A DNA stretch of 64,000 nucleotides from Eudromia elegans (taxonomy: Eukaryota; Chordata; Aves; Tinamiformes; Tinamidae). Under the pieces are notes generated by a model. It was given only the letters and a program-made list of their open reading frames with translations, was not told the DNA's origin and made no database searches. The DNA is taken from contig PTEX01000003.1 of NCBI GenBank assembly GCA_003342815.1, forward strand, positions 2,297,763 to 2,361,762, written 5' to 3'. Of this stretch, positions 1-64,000 are shown one piece after another. The stretch's first letter is position 1; each line of letters begins with the position of its first letter. Made by a program: the position numbers and the translations under genes.

Positions 1-54533
<54,533 letters not shown>

Positions 54534-54620
54534 GTTTGATCCAATGAACTCGCTCCCCTTTTTTCCCGGCGCCTCCGTCCCGCTGGTGAAACTGGACTTT
54601 CAAGTCTGTGCAGGTGGAGG

Positions 54621-54650
54621 TGTGTGTGTGTGTGCGTGCGCGCGCGTGCG
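54621..54650. repeat. alternating TG/CG tract, Z-DNA prone
   Basis: Thirty bases of strict pyrimidine-purine alternation, (TG)7 passing into CG/TG steps, 88-117 bp upstream of the GRHL2 start codon on the minus strand. It probably lies in the 5' UTR or core promoter. Confidence 0.9.
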
Positions 54651-54862
54651 ACGGAACCAGAGCTACTGGTAATTCTGCTTTCCCGTCCCCCCGCTCGCGT
54701 CTGCGGGGCAGGTCGGGCAGGTGGGGCCGCCTCCCCGTCGCGTGCGGGGCCGCGCGGAGCGGCGCGGAACGGAGCGGCCGGGCCGGGCGCGCAGGTAACT
54801 TCCCGAGCGGCGCCGGATTCTTTCACTAAAGGAGCCGCGGCGGAGGGACGAGCCGCGCGCTG

Positions 54863-54899
54863 ATTGGGCGCGCCGCGCACCCAGGTGCGCTGCCATTGG
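54863..54899 (-). promoter_or_regulatory. two CCAAT boxes in GRHL2 orientation
   Basis: ATTGG at 54863-54867 and at 54895-54899 on the plus strand are CCAAT on the minus strand, 32 bp apart (about three helical turns), flanking a CAGGTG E-box. NF-Y sites usually lie 60-100 bp upstream of a start site, so transcription may begin around 54760-54810. That start is an inference. Confidence 0.5.
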
Positions 54900-54950
54900 A
54901 AGAGGCGCGCACAGGTAAGGCCGCCGCCGCCGCCGCGCCAGGTAACGCGC

Positions 54951-55058
54951 CGCCGGGCCAGGCCGAGCGGGGCCGAGCCAGGCCGAGTAGCAGCCCGCGG
55001 AGCCGGGGAGCAGCCCGCGGGGCCGCCCCGCCGCCCGCGGGGCCGCCCCGCCGCGCCG
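54951..55058. repeat. nested 10- and 20-bp GC-rich tandem repeats
   Basis: GGCCGAG-based 10-bp units occur three to four times (about 54957-54990). They are followed by CAGCCCGCGG units 20 bp apart and two copies of a 20-bp unit built from CCCGCGGGGCCGCCCCG. They lie just upstream of the CCAAT boxes. Confidence 0.8.
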
Positions 55059-57029
55059 GCCGTCGAACAGCCGCTGCCCGCGACGGGTGGTAGCGGTTGA
55101 TGGCGGTTGAACGGCCCCGCGCGCGCGCGCCCGGAGGAGCGCGGAAGAAGGAGGCGGCCGCCCGGGGAGGGCGGGGGAGCCGCGGCCGTCGCGGGGCGCT
55201 TCGGCGCTGGTGGAAGGTGGCGTTTTTAAGGCGGTTGCTGCCGGGTTTATTTATTTATTTATTTTTACTATAACTTGTTGGCCCTACCGTTCGAGGTGGG
55301 CCGGAGCGGGCCGGACGCCGTCGAGGAGCACCGTGGCGCCCGTGAAGGCGGCTCATGGTGGAGCGGCGGACGGCACCCGTGCTCGGAGCCGGGCGGCGCG
55401 GGGAGGCCGCCGGGCTGGGGGCGGCGGGGACCCGGGGGCAGGTGGAGGACGGGGAGGCGGCGCGGTCCCGCTCCAACCCCGTCACCTTTCAGCGCTGCTG
55501 GGTGCGGGGCCGGAGGGACCCCCGCGCTGGCTCGAGGGGCAGAGCAGGTTACGTGGCCCGTTTGGGAAGAGGGCGCAGAGGGAACGTTTGGAGAAGGCCC
55601 TCGAGATCGCCAAGTCCAACTTGGGGACTTCCCTCGGCTCTCACCCACCCGTCCCGCAGACCCCGGGAGCAGAGCCCGCTCGCTCTTCCTGCCCGGTTCC
55701 TTGGCCGCTGTCCTTCGTGAGGCATCCCGCTGCCCTCGCCGTCGAGCTCCATCTCGCTCATAATCTGCTGCCTGCGGTGGTTTTTATGGCAACGCTCTGT
55801 TGCATTCTTGGGGCCCAGTTCTCATCATTCACTGCACGGTTGAAGTCAAACTCGGCTCTGTAAAGTCTCTGATATTATACTAATACAAAAGTTAATTTGG
55901 GATCACAGTCAGATATAAATAGCTATAAGTGAGTCTCAGGCCATATCTGTGTTCATAGTCACTAAATAAATTAAGACAATTCACCATAAATCAACTTTAA
56001 TTTATTTTCTAAGCATACTTCATGAAGATTTCCATCATTTTTAACCACTGAGAATTAGGAAAACATTTCAGCTACATTACTGGAGCCTTGTTTGAGCATA
56101 ACATTTAGTTAGTTTTTTCCTCCATTTGCTCTTCATAGGAAAGCAACGTTATACAGAGTTGCTGTGTAATCTTAAAATAAGTAGATGCTCATGGCCACAT
56201 TGGTACTGCGATTTTTTTTTTTAGGAAGCAATGGCAGAACGCTGTAACAGTTTCAGTTAATGAACCTCTCCTGTTACTTGCAGTAGTGCTAAGATTTCTT
56301 TCTAAATATGTGTCTTGTGCTGAAAGAGGTTTTGAAACCCCCCCAAAGTTACATAAATGGGATTAACTCAAATTTGAGTATCCGCTTTCTAAAGTATATT
56401 TCATTATGAGAAACAATTGGATGTGCTTTTTCATTTTTGCCACATGAAATATACAGGATGGAACAGAGGAGCATCACTCATGAGCACTCTTGAAAATGCC
56501 ACCTTCACCAGGAAAAAAAAAATCCTGATGCCATTTGCAGTCCTGGATCAAACCCAAACTGTAACTCAAACTAAAGTGGAGTTTTTTGTTCTAGTACTCG
56601 GTCAAATACAAAACTGTATTTAGCAGCCTGTTCTCAGGAGAGATTCTCATAGAATAAAATCTCCAGGAGACTGAATTACTGCTCGAGGTCAGAGAATGTT
56701 AGGAATATAAGAGGAAAATGCAGTAATGAACTCTACTGAATTGAGATTGTTGGAGATGACAACTTTTACTTAGTTGGGACTTATTTGAGATGAATATATC
56801 CTGGAAAGTGTTTTAACAAGGTGGATAGGCAGGCAGGCAAGGTGCTCATAGTTTTCCAGGTGAACCTTTTGCTTCATGCTGCAAGTGGAATTCAAATTGA
56901 AAGTGTTGGTGTTTCCCTCTAGCTGAGCAGGTCAAACAAGCTCTACCTAATCCATGCTGATGTACCTTCTCCATGATCTACAAGATTATTATAAACTAAT
57001 TTATTAGTCACTGAAAAACAATGTTATGT

Positions 57030-57115
57030 ACAACCGGACCTCGCTTCCTGTAGAATATAGACTGTATAGAGCAAAAAGAAAACGGTCACGTAACACGTCA
57101 TTACCGGAAGTCGAA
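57030..57115. promoter_or_regulatory. small CpG-containing patch with ETS- and CRE-like motifs
   Basis: Within AT-rich DNA, about 85 bp hold several CpGs, TTCCTG (57045-57050), ACGTCA (57095-57100) and a consensus ETS site ACCGGAAGT (57103-57111). It could be a distal regulatory element about 2.5 kb upstream of the GRHL2 start, or an unrecognised repeat remnant. Confidence 0.3.
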
Positions 57116-59061
57116 AACTTGTCTTTGGAGCTTACAGGGACAATTTACATCTTTTTTTTTTTCCCCAATAAACGACTATTTTTCATACTGTGTTTGCTTG
57201 TTTGTTTGCACAGTGGCTGCTGGTTCTCTGTGGCATTGTTGCTGTAAGAATTCAGCGTGGAAATCAACTGTCTGAATCTTTACCTCATGTTTACATTATT
57301 TGCTCCATAGCAGCTAGTATCAGTGTTGTTTGGACTTGCCAGCACTGGGCAAAGAAAATAGAGTGTACAAATAAGGTTTAAGTAGGTTTGCTAATTGCAG
57401 TAAGTGCCTAAAATGGCCTTCTGAAAACTATTAAAAGAATTCTATAGGATAAAAGATGTTAGAGATGTATTTATGTCAAAACAATGCTGTAAAGGAGTTC
57501 AGTGAGAGAGCAGATGTTTGAAAACAACAGTTCTCAGGAGGCACAGATTGCCACGTATTTTTGTTTTTATATTTCTATCTATCTATCTCATTGATGGCTG
57601 TTGATATCAAACTCTTGCAGTAAGTTCAAAGACATCCGCCTACCTACTTATTTTGTGATAGGTAACATTTAATGTTAATCTTCCCCAGAGACCTTTCTTT
57701 GTAGCAATCTGTATCAAACTGTATTTACTGGAATTTGTGCAGACCTCAATCCTTTGTTGACTTAAATGAAGCAGTCGTGTACATCAGCATGAGCTTAACA
57801 GAGGTTTTACTGCAATACTCTTCCTAATGCCCCAAGTGGATCGTTTTTATGCTTTAATAAATTACAGCATTTTAGCTATATCAAAATAATTCTAAGTAAC
57901 TGAAATGCTAATAAGTTTACTTTTAATGTTTCAGAATAAAACCATAAAAATGGTCTCTGAATAAAAGATGTTGTCATTAGTACTTGTGGAATTCTGCCCT
58001 GCTACCTGAAAACAGCAACTTGTGCTCCCCAGGCAGGTCTGCCAGGGACCTGCCAGGGTCCCTGTAGCAACCTCAAGCTCCCAAATGCCAGCAAGTCACT
58101 TAGGACAGTGGCAGTTCAGCAGGTAGAGAAGGACGGAGTATCCAGCATTTCCTGGCCACCGGGCAGGGTGTGGAGCTTCACACAGCCCTTTCTGTTCGAA
58201 ACTTGGATTTGCGTTTCTTTTAGATTCATCCAAGCAGTGTGGAAACATATAAGGAAACAAGGGAAAACAAGGTCCTTTTATTTGTTTTCGTTTTCTTCAT
58301 TCTGAATGTAGAAATGGTGTTTCTGAGGGATGGCTGGGTATCCGCAGGAATACCCTGCGCAGTGTCTGCAGCCCCAGCCCGAGGCGGCAGCAGCAGCCTG
58401 GAGGAGCCATTCACAGCGGTGAAACTCACTCGGATCACCAAGATCCGCGCATGGATGGAGATGCCGCGACAGCTGAGGTGGCGGTTGTGTCTGAACATAG
58501 GCTGGGATACTAGGTTAGTGCTTGATTAGCAGACATTAGACTGCCAGTCTGCTTCAGAGCGATTACTCAAAGCTTTGGAGTCGGTTCAGTGGAATTTAAT
58601 ATACAAGGATAACTTTTCTGTAGATGCTTTGATCTATGTGATCGCATTTTTTAGTGATTCACTGAAGAATTTTGAAACACGGAGAAATATAGTTAGGTCA
58701 CCTAATGACTGTAATTTTTAGTGAAACTGTAGTCTGAAATGGAATAAAAAAGCATCTCTGAAAGACAATTTAACGGGATGTGGGATGGAGAACTCTGGAA
58801 ATATCTCAAATTAAAATTCTGTGATGTCACTGATGTCACTACAGGGCAGAGCTGGAGCACCTAGGCAATCTGACCTGTAGGGAGACAGCTTCACAGCTTC
58901 ACGTGCACCTTTCTGCAGCCTTGCTGCTTGTAAGTCAGCCCCTGAACCATCATGATTTACAGTGCATCACTTTAAAGGAATCTGAAATAGATTTTCCACG
59001 TGTTGATCACGTCCCTGAGAGCTTCAGATCTGTTTGCACAAGTTATAACGCTGTGGGGATT

Positions 59062-59085
59062 AAAAAAAAAAAAAAAAAAAAAAAA
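59062..59085. repeat. A24 tract
   Basis: Uninterrupted A run in the 5' flank. No retroposon body recognised beside it. Confidence 0.97.
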
Positions 59086-60346
59086 GGTGCAAAAAGCCCC
59101 ATAGATCTAAAATACTGCTTTGAAATAAGAAGCAATGCCGAGTGTGTCTCTTTTTTGCTCTAGCAATTTGCCCTAAAACAGGAGCGAGTGTTCCAGCACG
59201 CTGAAGGAGAAGGCTGGTGTATAAACAATTGCTTGTTTACTTTTCCCACACTCGGGAACCAGAGTAAATGCAGCCCAAAGAATCTCTAGAAACACTTTCC
59301 AGACAGGGCAGCAGGAACTGGGAAACAAAGCTTGGGACGTTATCGCCCTGCTCGCTTAAAATCAGGGCAATTATTCCTTAAAATAGGTCAATACTGTAAT
59401 CAAATAGGAATGTGCTTAAGGAATCGCAGCAAAGGGAAAGGGCTGTTTTCAGGATCTGTTGGGAGAGAAGGGGTGGCACTGATAGCCCGGGGCTCTCGCT
59501 CTGCTATCCTTTCTGCTGCCCCCAGGAGCAAGCAAATGTTATTTTATGTGAAGGGCATAAGATAAAGAGGATTGTCTGGTGGCACAAAAGGAACCAGTGT
59601 TGGAGCCAGGAGATCTCTGCTGTGCCTTGTTCTATTGAAAGGTCACCAGACCATGTGTCTCTGTGCTTCTGTATGAGCTTTGTCAGCTCTGGTTTTGCAG
59701 AGAGGTGTCTTGGTGTCACTTTCTGCTGTTTGTGATTGTTCTCTTTTGATGTAGGGGAATATTTTGGAAGGAAACACTCCAGCTGATTTTCTTCCCTGGG
59801 TATGTAACAGAAAGGTAGCACATCACACCAGCCTTTCTGGCCATGCAGGATTGGAGCTTGCTAGCATAACCTTGCCCTTTCTAACTGCCTGGGTTTGGTT
59901 CTTTAGCACTCTAAAGCCTCAAGAACATTTAGTCCGTGACTAGGGGAAGACCCCAGCTCTAGATCCCCTGCAGCTGCTTCGTCAGCCTCTCCTATCTGCT
60001 TCATCATCTCAGCGATACTGTGTTTATACAATGCACATACCCTGCATGCACCTACAAGCCTGCTTTATCTCTCCTCACGTTCAGATTCTGCCATGAAAGT
60101 AGATTTAGTTGTTCCTCTCCCACCGGAAAGATTTCCTCACACTCAGGGAGACGTAGTGCCTGCTCCACCTCCCTCTGCCTCCGTGTCCTGGGAGCAGAAA
60201 TTGGGCTCACTGTGCATCAGTTCTGCATCCTGGTTCCCATGCATCAGCTAAGCATCCTGTCTCCGAGCTCCTTTGCACTTTGCTTTTCTTTTGCAGTATC
60301 AACGTGACCTCTGGGCATGATTACACTGCCTAATCCAACACTGTTG

Positions 60347-60373
60347 TTTTTTCTTTTTCTTTTCTTTTTCTTT

Positions 60374-60425
<52 letters not shown>
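60347..60425. repeat. CTTTT-rich tract ending in T50
   Basis: Irregular TTTTTC/TTTTC units (60347-60375) run into 50 uninterrupted T (60376-60425). This is the inverse of the A-run plus AAAAG pattern seen at 44732-44785. Confidence 0.97.
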
Positions 60426-60428
<3 letters not shown>

Positions 60429-61726
60429 GCAGATTGGAATTACTGGCTATTATCTGCTACTCTCTGGCTGTGGCATATGCCAGTTTATAACGCTGCCTCT
60501 GTTTCCTAGTCCCTTGTTTAAGGAACATCCGTGTTTTCTCACTTCTTTCAGGATGCTAAAGTGTAAACAGGAGTTGTGCTGTAGTTTTACTTCCTTCAGT
60601 ACAGAAGGCAAATGACACATTTATTACATCTATGTCTTTCCTTAAATCCTTGATTTCTTTTTATTTTTTCTTATTTTTCTATTTTCTAGGTGCACAGAAA
60701 TCTTAGCTTCTCCATCAGCACACGAGCATTCTGTATTGAAGAATTGTGTACTGAAGGCTCAAGCCTTAGCAATACTATTTGCCTGTCTTTGTTTGACTTG
60801 AAAACGGTACCTGGAGATGACTGTTTGTTTATATGGAGTGTTTGGGTGTGAGGGGCAAAGCAGGCAGATTTACATTTACATTTCTTTGCTGCTTTTTTCT
60901 CTAACTCCCACACATAAGCAGTAGCCCTGCAGGGAAGGGTGGGGGCGAGATGTGTATGTTGTTCTTTGTTTCACCATAAACTTCGCTCTGAGTACTGAGT
61001 CTTCTCTCAGTAGAGAGGCAAACTCTGCTTTACTGTCACTGGGAATGTACTCTGCTAATTTATACCAGGATGCCTTGGCAAGGAGGCAAAAGGACAGTGT
61101 ATCCTAGGACAGTGTAATTCCAGAGTGAACTGGGTGCAGGAGGAAACGCGGGAAACCTGCCTAAGAGGGAGGCATCTTCAGTCTCCTAGCTCAAAGGCCA
61201 AGACATTATTTGATGCCATGGTAAAGCTCCTGAAGCTCCAACACCCAAGATACCAACTGCCAGAGACAGCTCCTGGCCTGTGCAGCTTCCCAGGCGGGTA
61301 CCCAAGGCACATGCTGGGAGGTAGGTGCAGCACCTCTCCTTTTTATACACGGGCTTTTCAAGCAACAGCCTTGCCAGAGGTTATGTGGGTAATCAGTGCG
61401 GAGACAGGAATTTATTACCCCTTGCCCAAATCTCAGGCTGCTGCCAGAAACAGACGGGTAGCGCGTGACTCCTAGAAAGTATTCCTGCATTCCCAGTGAA
61501 ACCAGTGAGTTGCCCAGTTCAAAATATGTTTATCTTTAAACTGCACCGGCAGAGATTACATATTTTGACAAACTAGTGCCAGCACATTGAGTGCACTGCA
61601 GTTTCTGAGCCACTGAAACACCGTCATGCCTATCTGCTTGTTAGACCTGCCACCAAGCAGAAGCCCTCAGCTCTGCTGGAGGCTCCCAGGCAATCCCTGG
61701 AAGAAAGCAAGACATCTTCCTCAGCC

Positions 61727-61745
61727 TTTTTTTTTTTTTTTTTTT
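61727..61745. repeat. T19 tract
   Basis: Uninterrupted T run in the 5' flank. Confidence 0.97.
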
Positions 61746-62538
61746 CCTCTCTTTTGTTTTTGCTTATATCACTAGCAAAAAATGAAGTGAAGTTTATAGG
61801 GGAAAATAATTTAGATTAAATTGCACTCACAGAGTAGACAAGGTGCATTTAAAATGTAGGATTTAAACAAAAATACTTTCACGTTGTTTTATGCAAGTGA
61901 GTCAGTTCAGTCTTTGTGCAGCACAGGTTGAATGTAAGTGCTGCACTGATACGTCTAAGGGGACGTCACTGTTTAGACAAGAGCATTGAGGATACAGGAT
62001 CATACTTGGTTTCAAATTCATGGGTTACCTTGGGCGTGGTGGAGTCCATCCCCAGCAGGATTTTATAACCCTTGGTGAAATCTTGCTAGGTTTATTTCTC
62101 TGCTGTACTAAATGAACATGCTAGCACCAAGCCTGGCACCACAACGCAGCGGAGTAGGAGGAAATCTCGTAGTGGAGACTTCTAAGGTATCTCCTGGGTT
62201 GTAAGCCTGAGCGTGCAGCAACATGGGTGAAAAACAGTACACAAGAGAAAAGCGGAAGGTCCTGGCACCCCTGTTCTCCTGTGATCTCATCTGCAAGGTG
62301 AGCGGTGAGAATGTGTTGTATAACTGCATGCTGCAGCCCTCTTTGTTACGGCAAAATTGAGTAATGCTTTTTTTTTTATACCCCCGCCCCGGGTTTTCTA
62401 ACAGATGAAAGCATTAAAGTCACTACTGGTTGGCATAACGCAGCAGAAGAGGCTGCCACAAAGGGTTTTCTCTCCTTATCTTGGGTCACGCATTTCTGCT
62501 GTCTTGTGTCACAGCTGGCCCATCTACCTGAAAATGGA

Positions 62539-62556
62539 TTTTTTTTTTTTTTTTTT
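62539..62556. repeat. T18 tract
   Basis: Uninterrupted T run in the 5' flank. Confidence 0.97.
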
Positions 62557-64000
62557 GTAAGGCTAGTTTGTAGGCTCTGAACCTCCATTACCAACCTTGC
62601 TGCAGTCAAGAAAAGGAAAGGGACAGGAATACACAGAGTCAGAGGTGTAGGACAGGCCCACGTCTTTTGACAGCAGCCTATTTTTAGCCTGAGTTGAAGT
62701 AATTATCAAAGTGAATAACTGGTAGTCTCTTCTGTTCAGGGAGAATAAAGCCTTCCTTCCAGGTGATAAGAATTAGTTACATCCTTTGTATGGCCAAGTT
62801 CTGCTCCTGGAGTAACACACGTGACCAACTCACACAGTGTCTCTTGGCATTAGAGACAAGCAGCCTCACCAGCTGCTCCTTGACTGTTTCAGCCGCCAGT
62901 TGTGGTGAATTTCTGCAAGTACAAGACAAACTCACACCACCAGTATCACTGTGTAGACCAGTGAAGCTATTTAGCTTTACTATTCATGGATCTGTATGGA
63001 TGAGCACAGGTATCTGACCAACTAGTTTAAAGAATAGATTACTATTCTGTGAGATGCAGGTGATATGACCATCTTGTCGAAAAATATTACATATGGAAGG
63101 AGCTGTGCCCAGTTCTTGCAGACAGTACAAAGCAGAACATCAATCACTGAGTTGCCCTTTGCAGGACATCTTTCGTGTTAATTTTGGAGGTGATTTTGCA
63201 GTTGGCTAGTGCTCAAGTTGTGTTAGTTTCCAACAGCCCTGGGGTTAGATTGGATACTTTTACTCCAAACCAAGCCTAGCAAGATGACATTGAGGTTGAC
63301 AAACCCTTCCTTTGGCCTCTTTGGGTTCCAGAGCTTCCATCAGAGCAGAGAGGGAAAAGGAAACCAAAGAGATCTGAAAATCTCCAGTGTAAACAAGGCC
63401 AATTAAACACACATCAATTACCTCAGTGTAAACAACTAATCAAAGTATAATGGGCAGAACCTTTGGAGCCGAGGAGGGTGCTTTGAAGTGCCTGGGCAGC
63501 CTTTGTGGCGAGATTGCTTATTAATGCAGGGCAGCACCGCTGGTTCCCTGGAGCAGAGCTTGCTGCCAGTGATGGGAGCTGTGGACATGGGGCCTGGAGG
63601 TCCCGATATTGTGATATTCCAGCAGCAATGGGGCAGTGGCCATGGCAGCCTGGCTCAAGGCCTTTCTGTATCAGCCCATGCTTACGAATGATGGCGATGT
63701 GAAGAGAAGGCTCTTTGGTCAGGCCCTATGAGCCCTGTAGGGCTGAGTTCAATCAGTTGCCTACAGGTAAATTCTGCCACCTACAAAATCCCGAAGGCTG
63801 CAGCAGCTTCCATGACCTCAGTCTGCCACAGAAGAGGAATTGCACAGAAGATTTCTTTGCACGTTCCTCTCCCCATGCCACATGTTTGCTCCTCTTGTAA
63901 CATTGCTAAGTATCTGATGTAGAGAGCGCCTGTCCTGCCTGCGATCAACACTACGCTCAGCAGTGCTACAAGAGCAGGCCTGGTATATCTGTGCCACAAG

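Larger units (their letters stand above)
54611..54944. promoter_or_regulatory. cluster of six CAGGTA/CAGGTG E-boxes
   Basis: CAGGTG at 54611-54616, 54718-54723 and 54882-54887; CAGGTA at 54792-54797, 54912-54917 and 54939-54944. All lie on the same strand, within 335 bp of probable 5' UTR and core promoter. CAGGTR is the site of ZEB1/ZEB2 and SNAI repressors. ZEB1 is known to repress GRHL2 in a mutual feedback loop in mammals. Function here is inferred. Confidence 0.6.
55751..64000. other. 5' flanking region of GRHL2, no gene recognised
   Basis: 8.2 kb of mostly AT-rich DNA. It holds an ATCT repeat (about 57573-57590), A24 (59062-59085), a CT-rich tract ending in T50 (60347-60425), T19 (61727-61745), T18 (62539-62556) and two CpG-containing patches (57030-57115 and 58330-58490). 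ORFs up to 116 codons have no family resemblance, and no spliced gene could be assembled. Confidence 0.75.

Noticed and set aside
61125-61475. 116-codon ORF in the 5' flank
   Set aside because: No recognisable domain, no splice or promoter context, and a length common by chance in an 8-kb stretch.

Overview
This window is vertebrate nuclear DNA, and the interspersed repeats point to a bird. Three chicken-repeat-1 (CR1) LINE fragments are visible, one ending in the TCATAGAAT repeats typical of the CR1 3' terminus. The rest is AT-rich intron sequence, one strong CpG island, A-tract microsatellites and two or three degraded tRNA-derived or MIR-like SINE remnants. I cannot name the species.

The only gene I can support is GRHL2 (grainyhead-like 2), an epithelial transcription factor. 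It lies on the minus strand and fills about the left 54.5 kb. I found fourteen consecutive coding exons, from the start codon in exon 1 (54533) to an exon ending at 1814. Every intron has GT..AG ends and every junction keeps the reading frame. Together they encode 558 codons: start, N-terminal activation region, linker with a VKAE sumoylation motif, the whole DNA-binding domain, and the first strands of the C-terminal dimerisation domain. The human protein is about 625 residues, so roughly 65 residues (probably two exons), the stop codon and the 3' UTR lie beyond the left edge.

Layout: 1-1813 is the start of intron 14. From 1814 to 44083 lie exons 14 to 2, with introns of 88 bp to 8.9 kb. Intron 1 runs from 44084 to 54513 and holds a pure 29-copy AAAAG microsatellite. 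A CpG island of about 2.7 kb (roughly 53.04-55.75 kb) covers the start codon, exon 1 and the probable promoter. That promoter carries a cluster of CAGGTA/CAGGTG E-boxes, two CCAAT boxes and a Z-DNA-prone tract. From 55.8 to 64 kb is 5' flanking DNA in which I recognise no gene, only simple repeats and two small CpG-containing patches.

I found no undescribed protein system. The observations most worth a second look are regulatory or structural: the ZEB/Snail-type E-box cluster at the GRHL2 start, the Z-DNA tract just upstream of the start codon, the pure AAAAG array in intron 1, an intragenic CpG-rich patch in intron 8, and a perfect Pol III B-box in intron 7.
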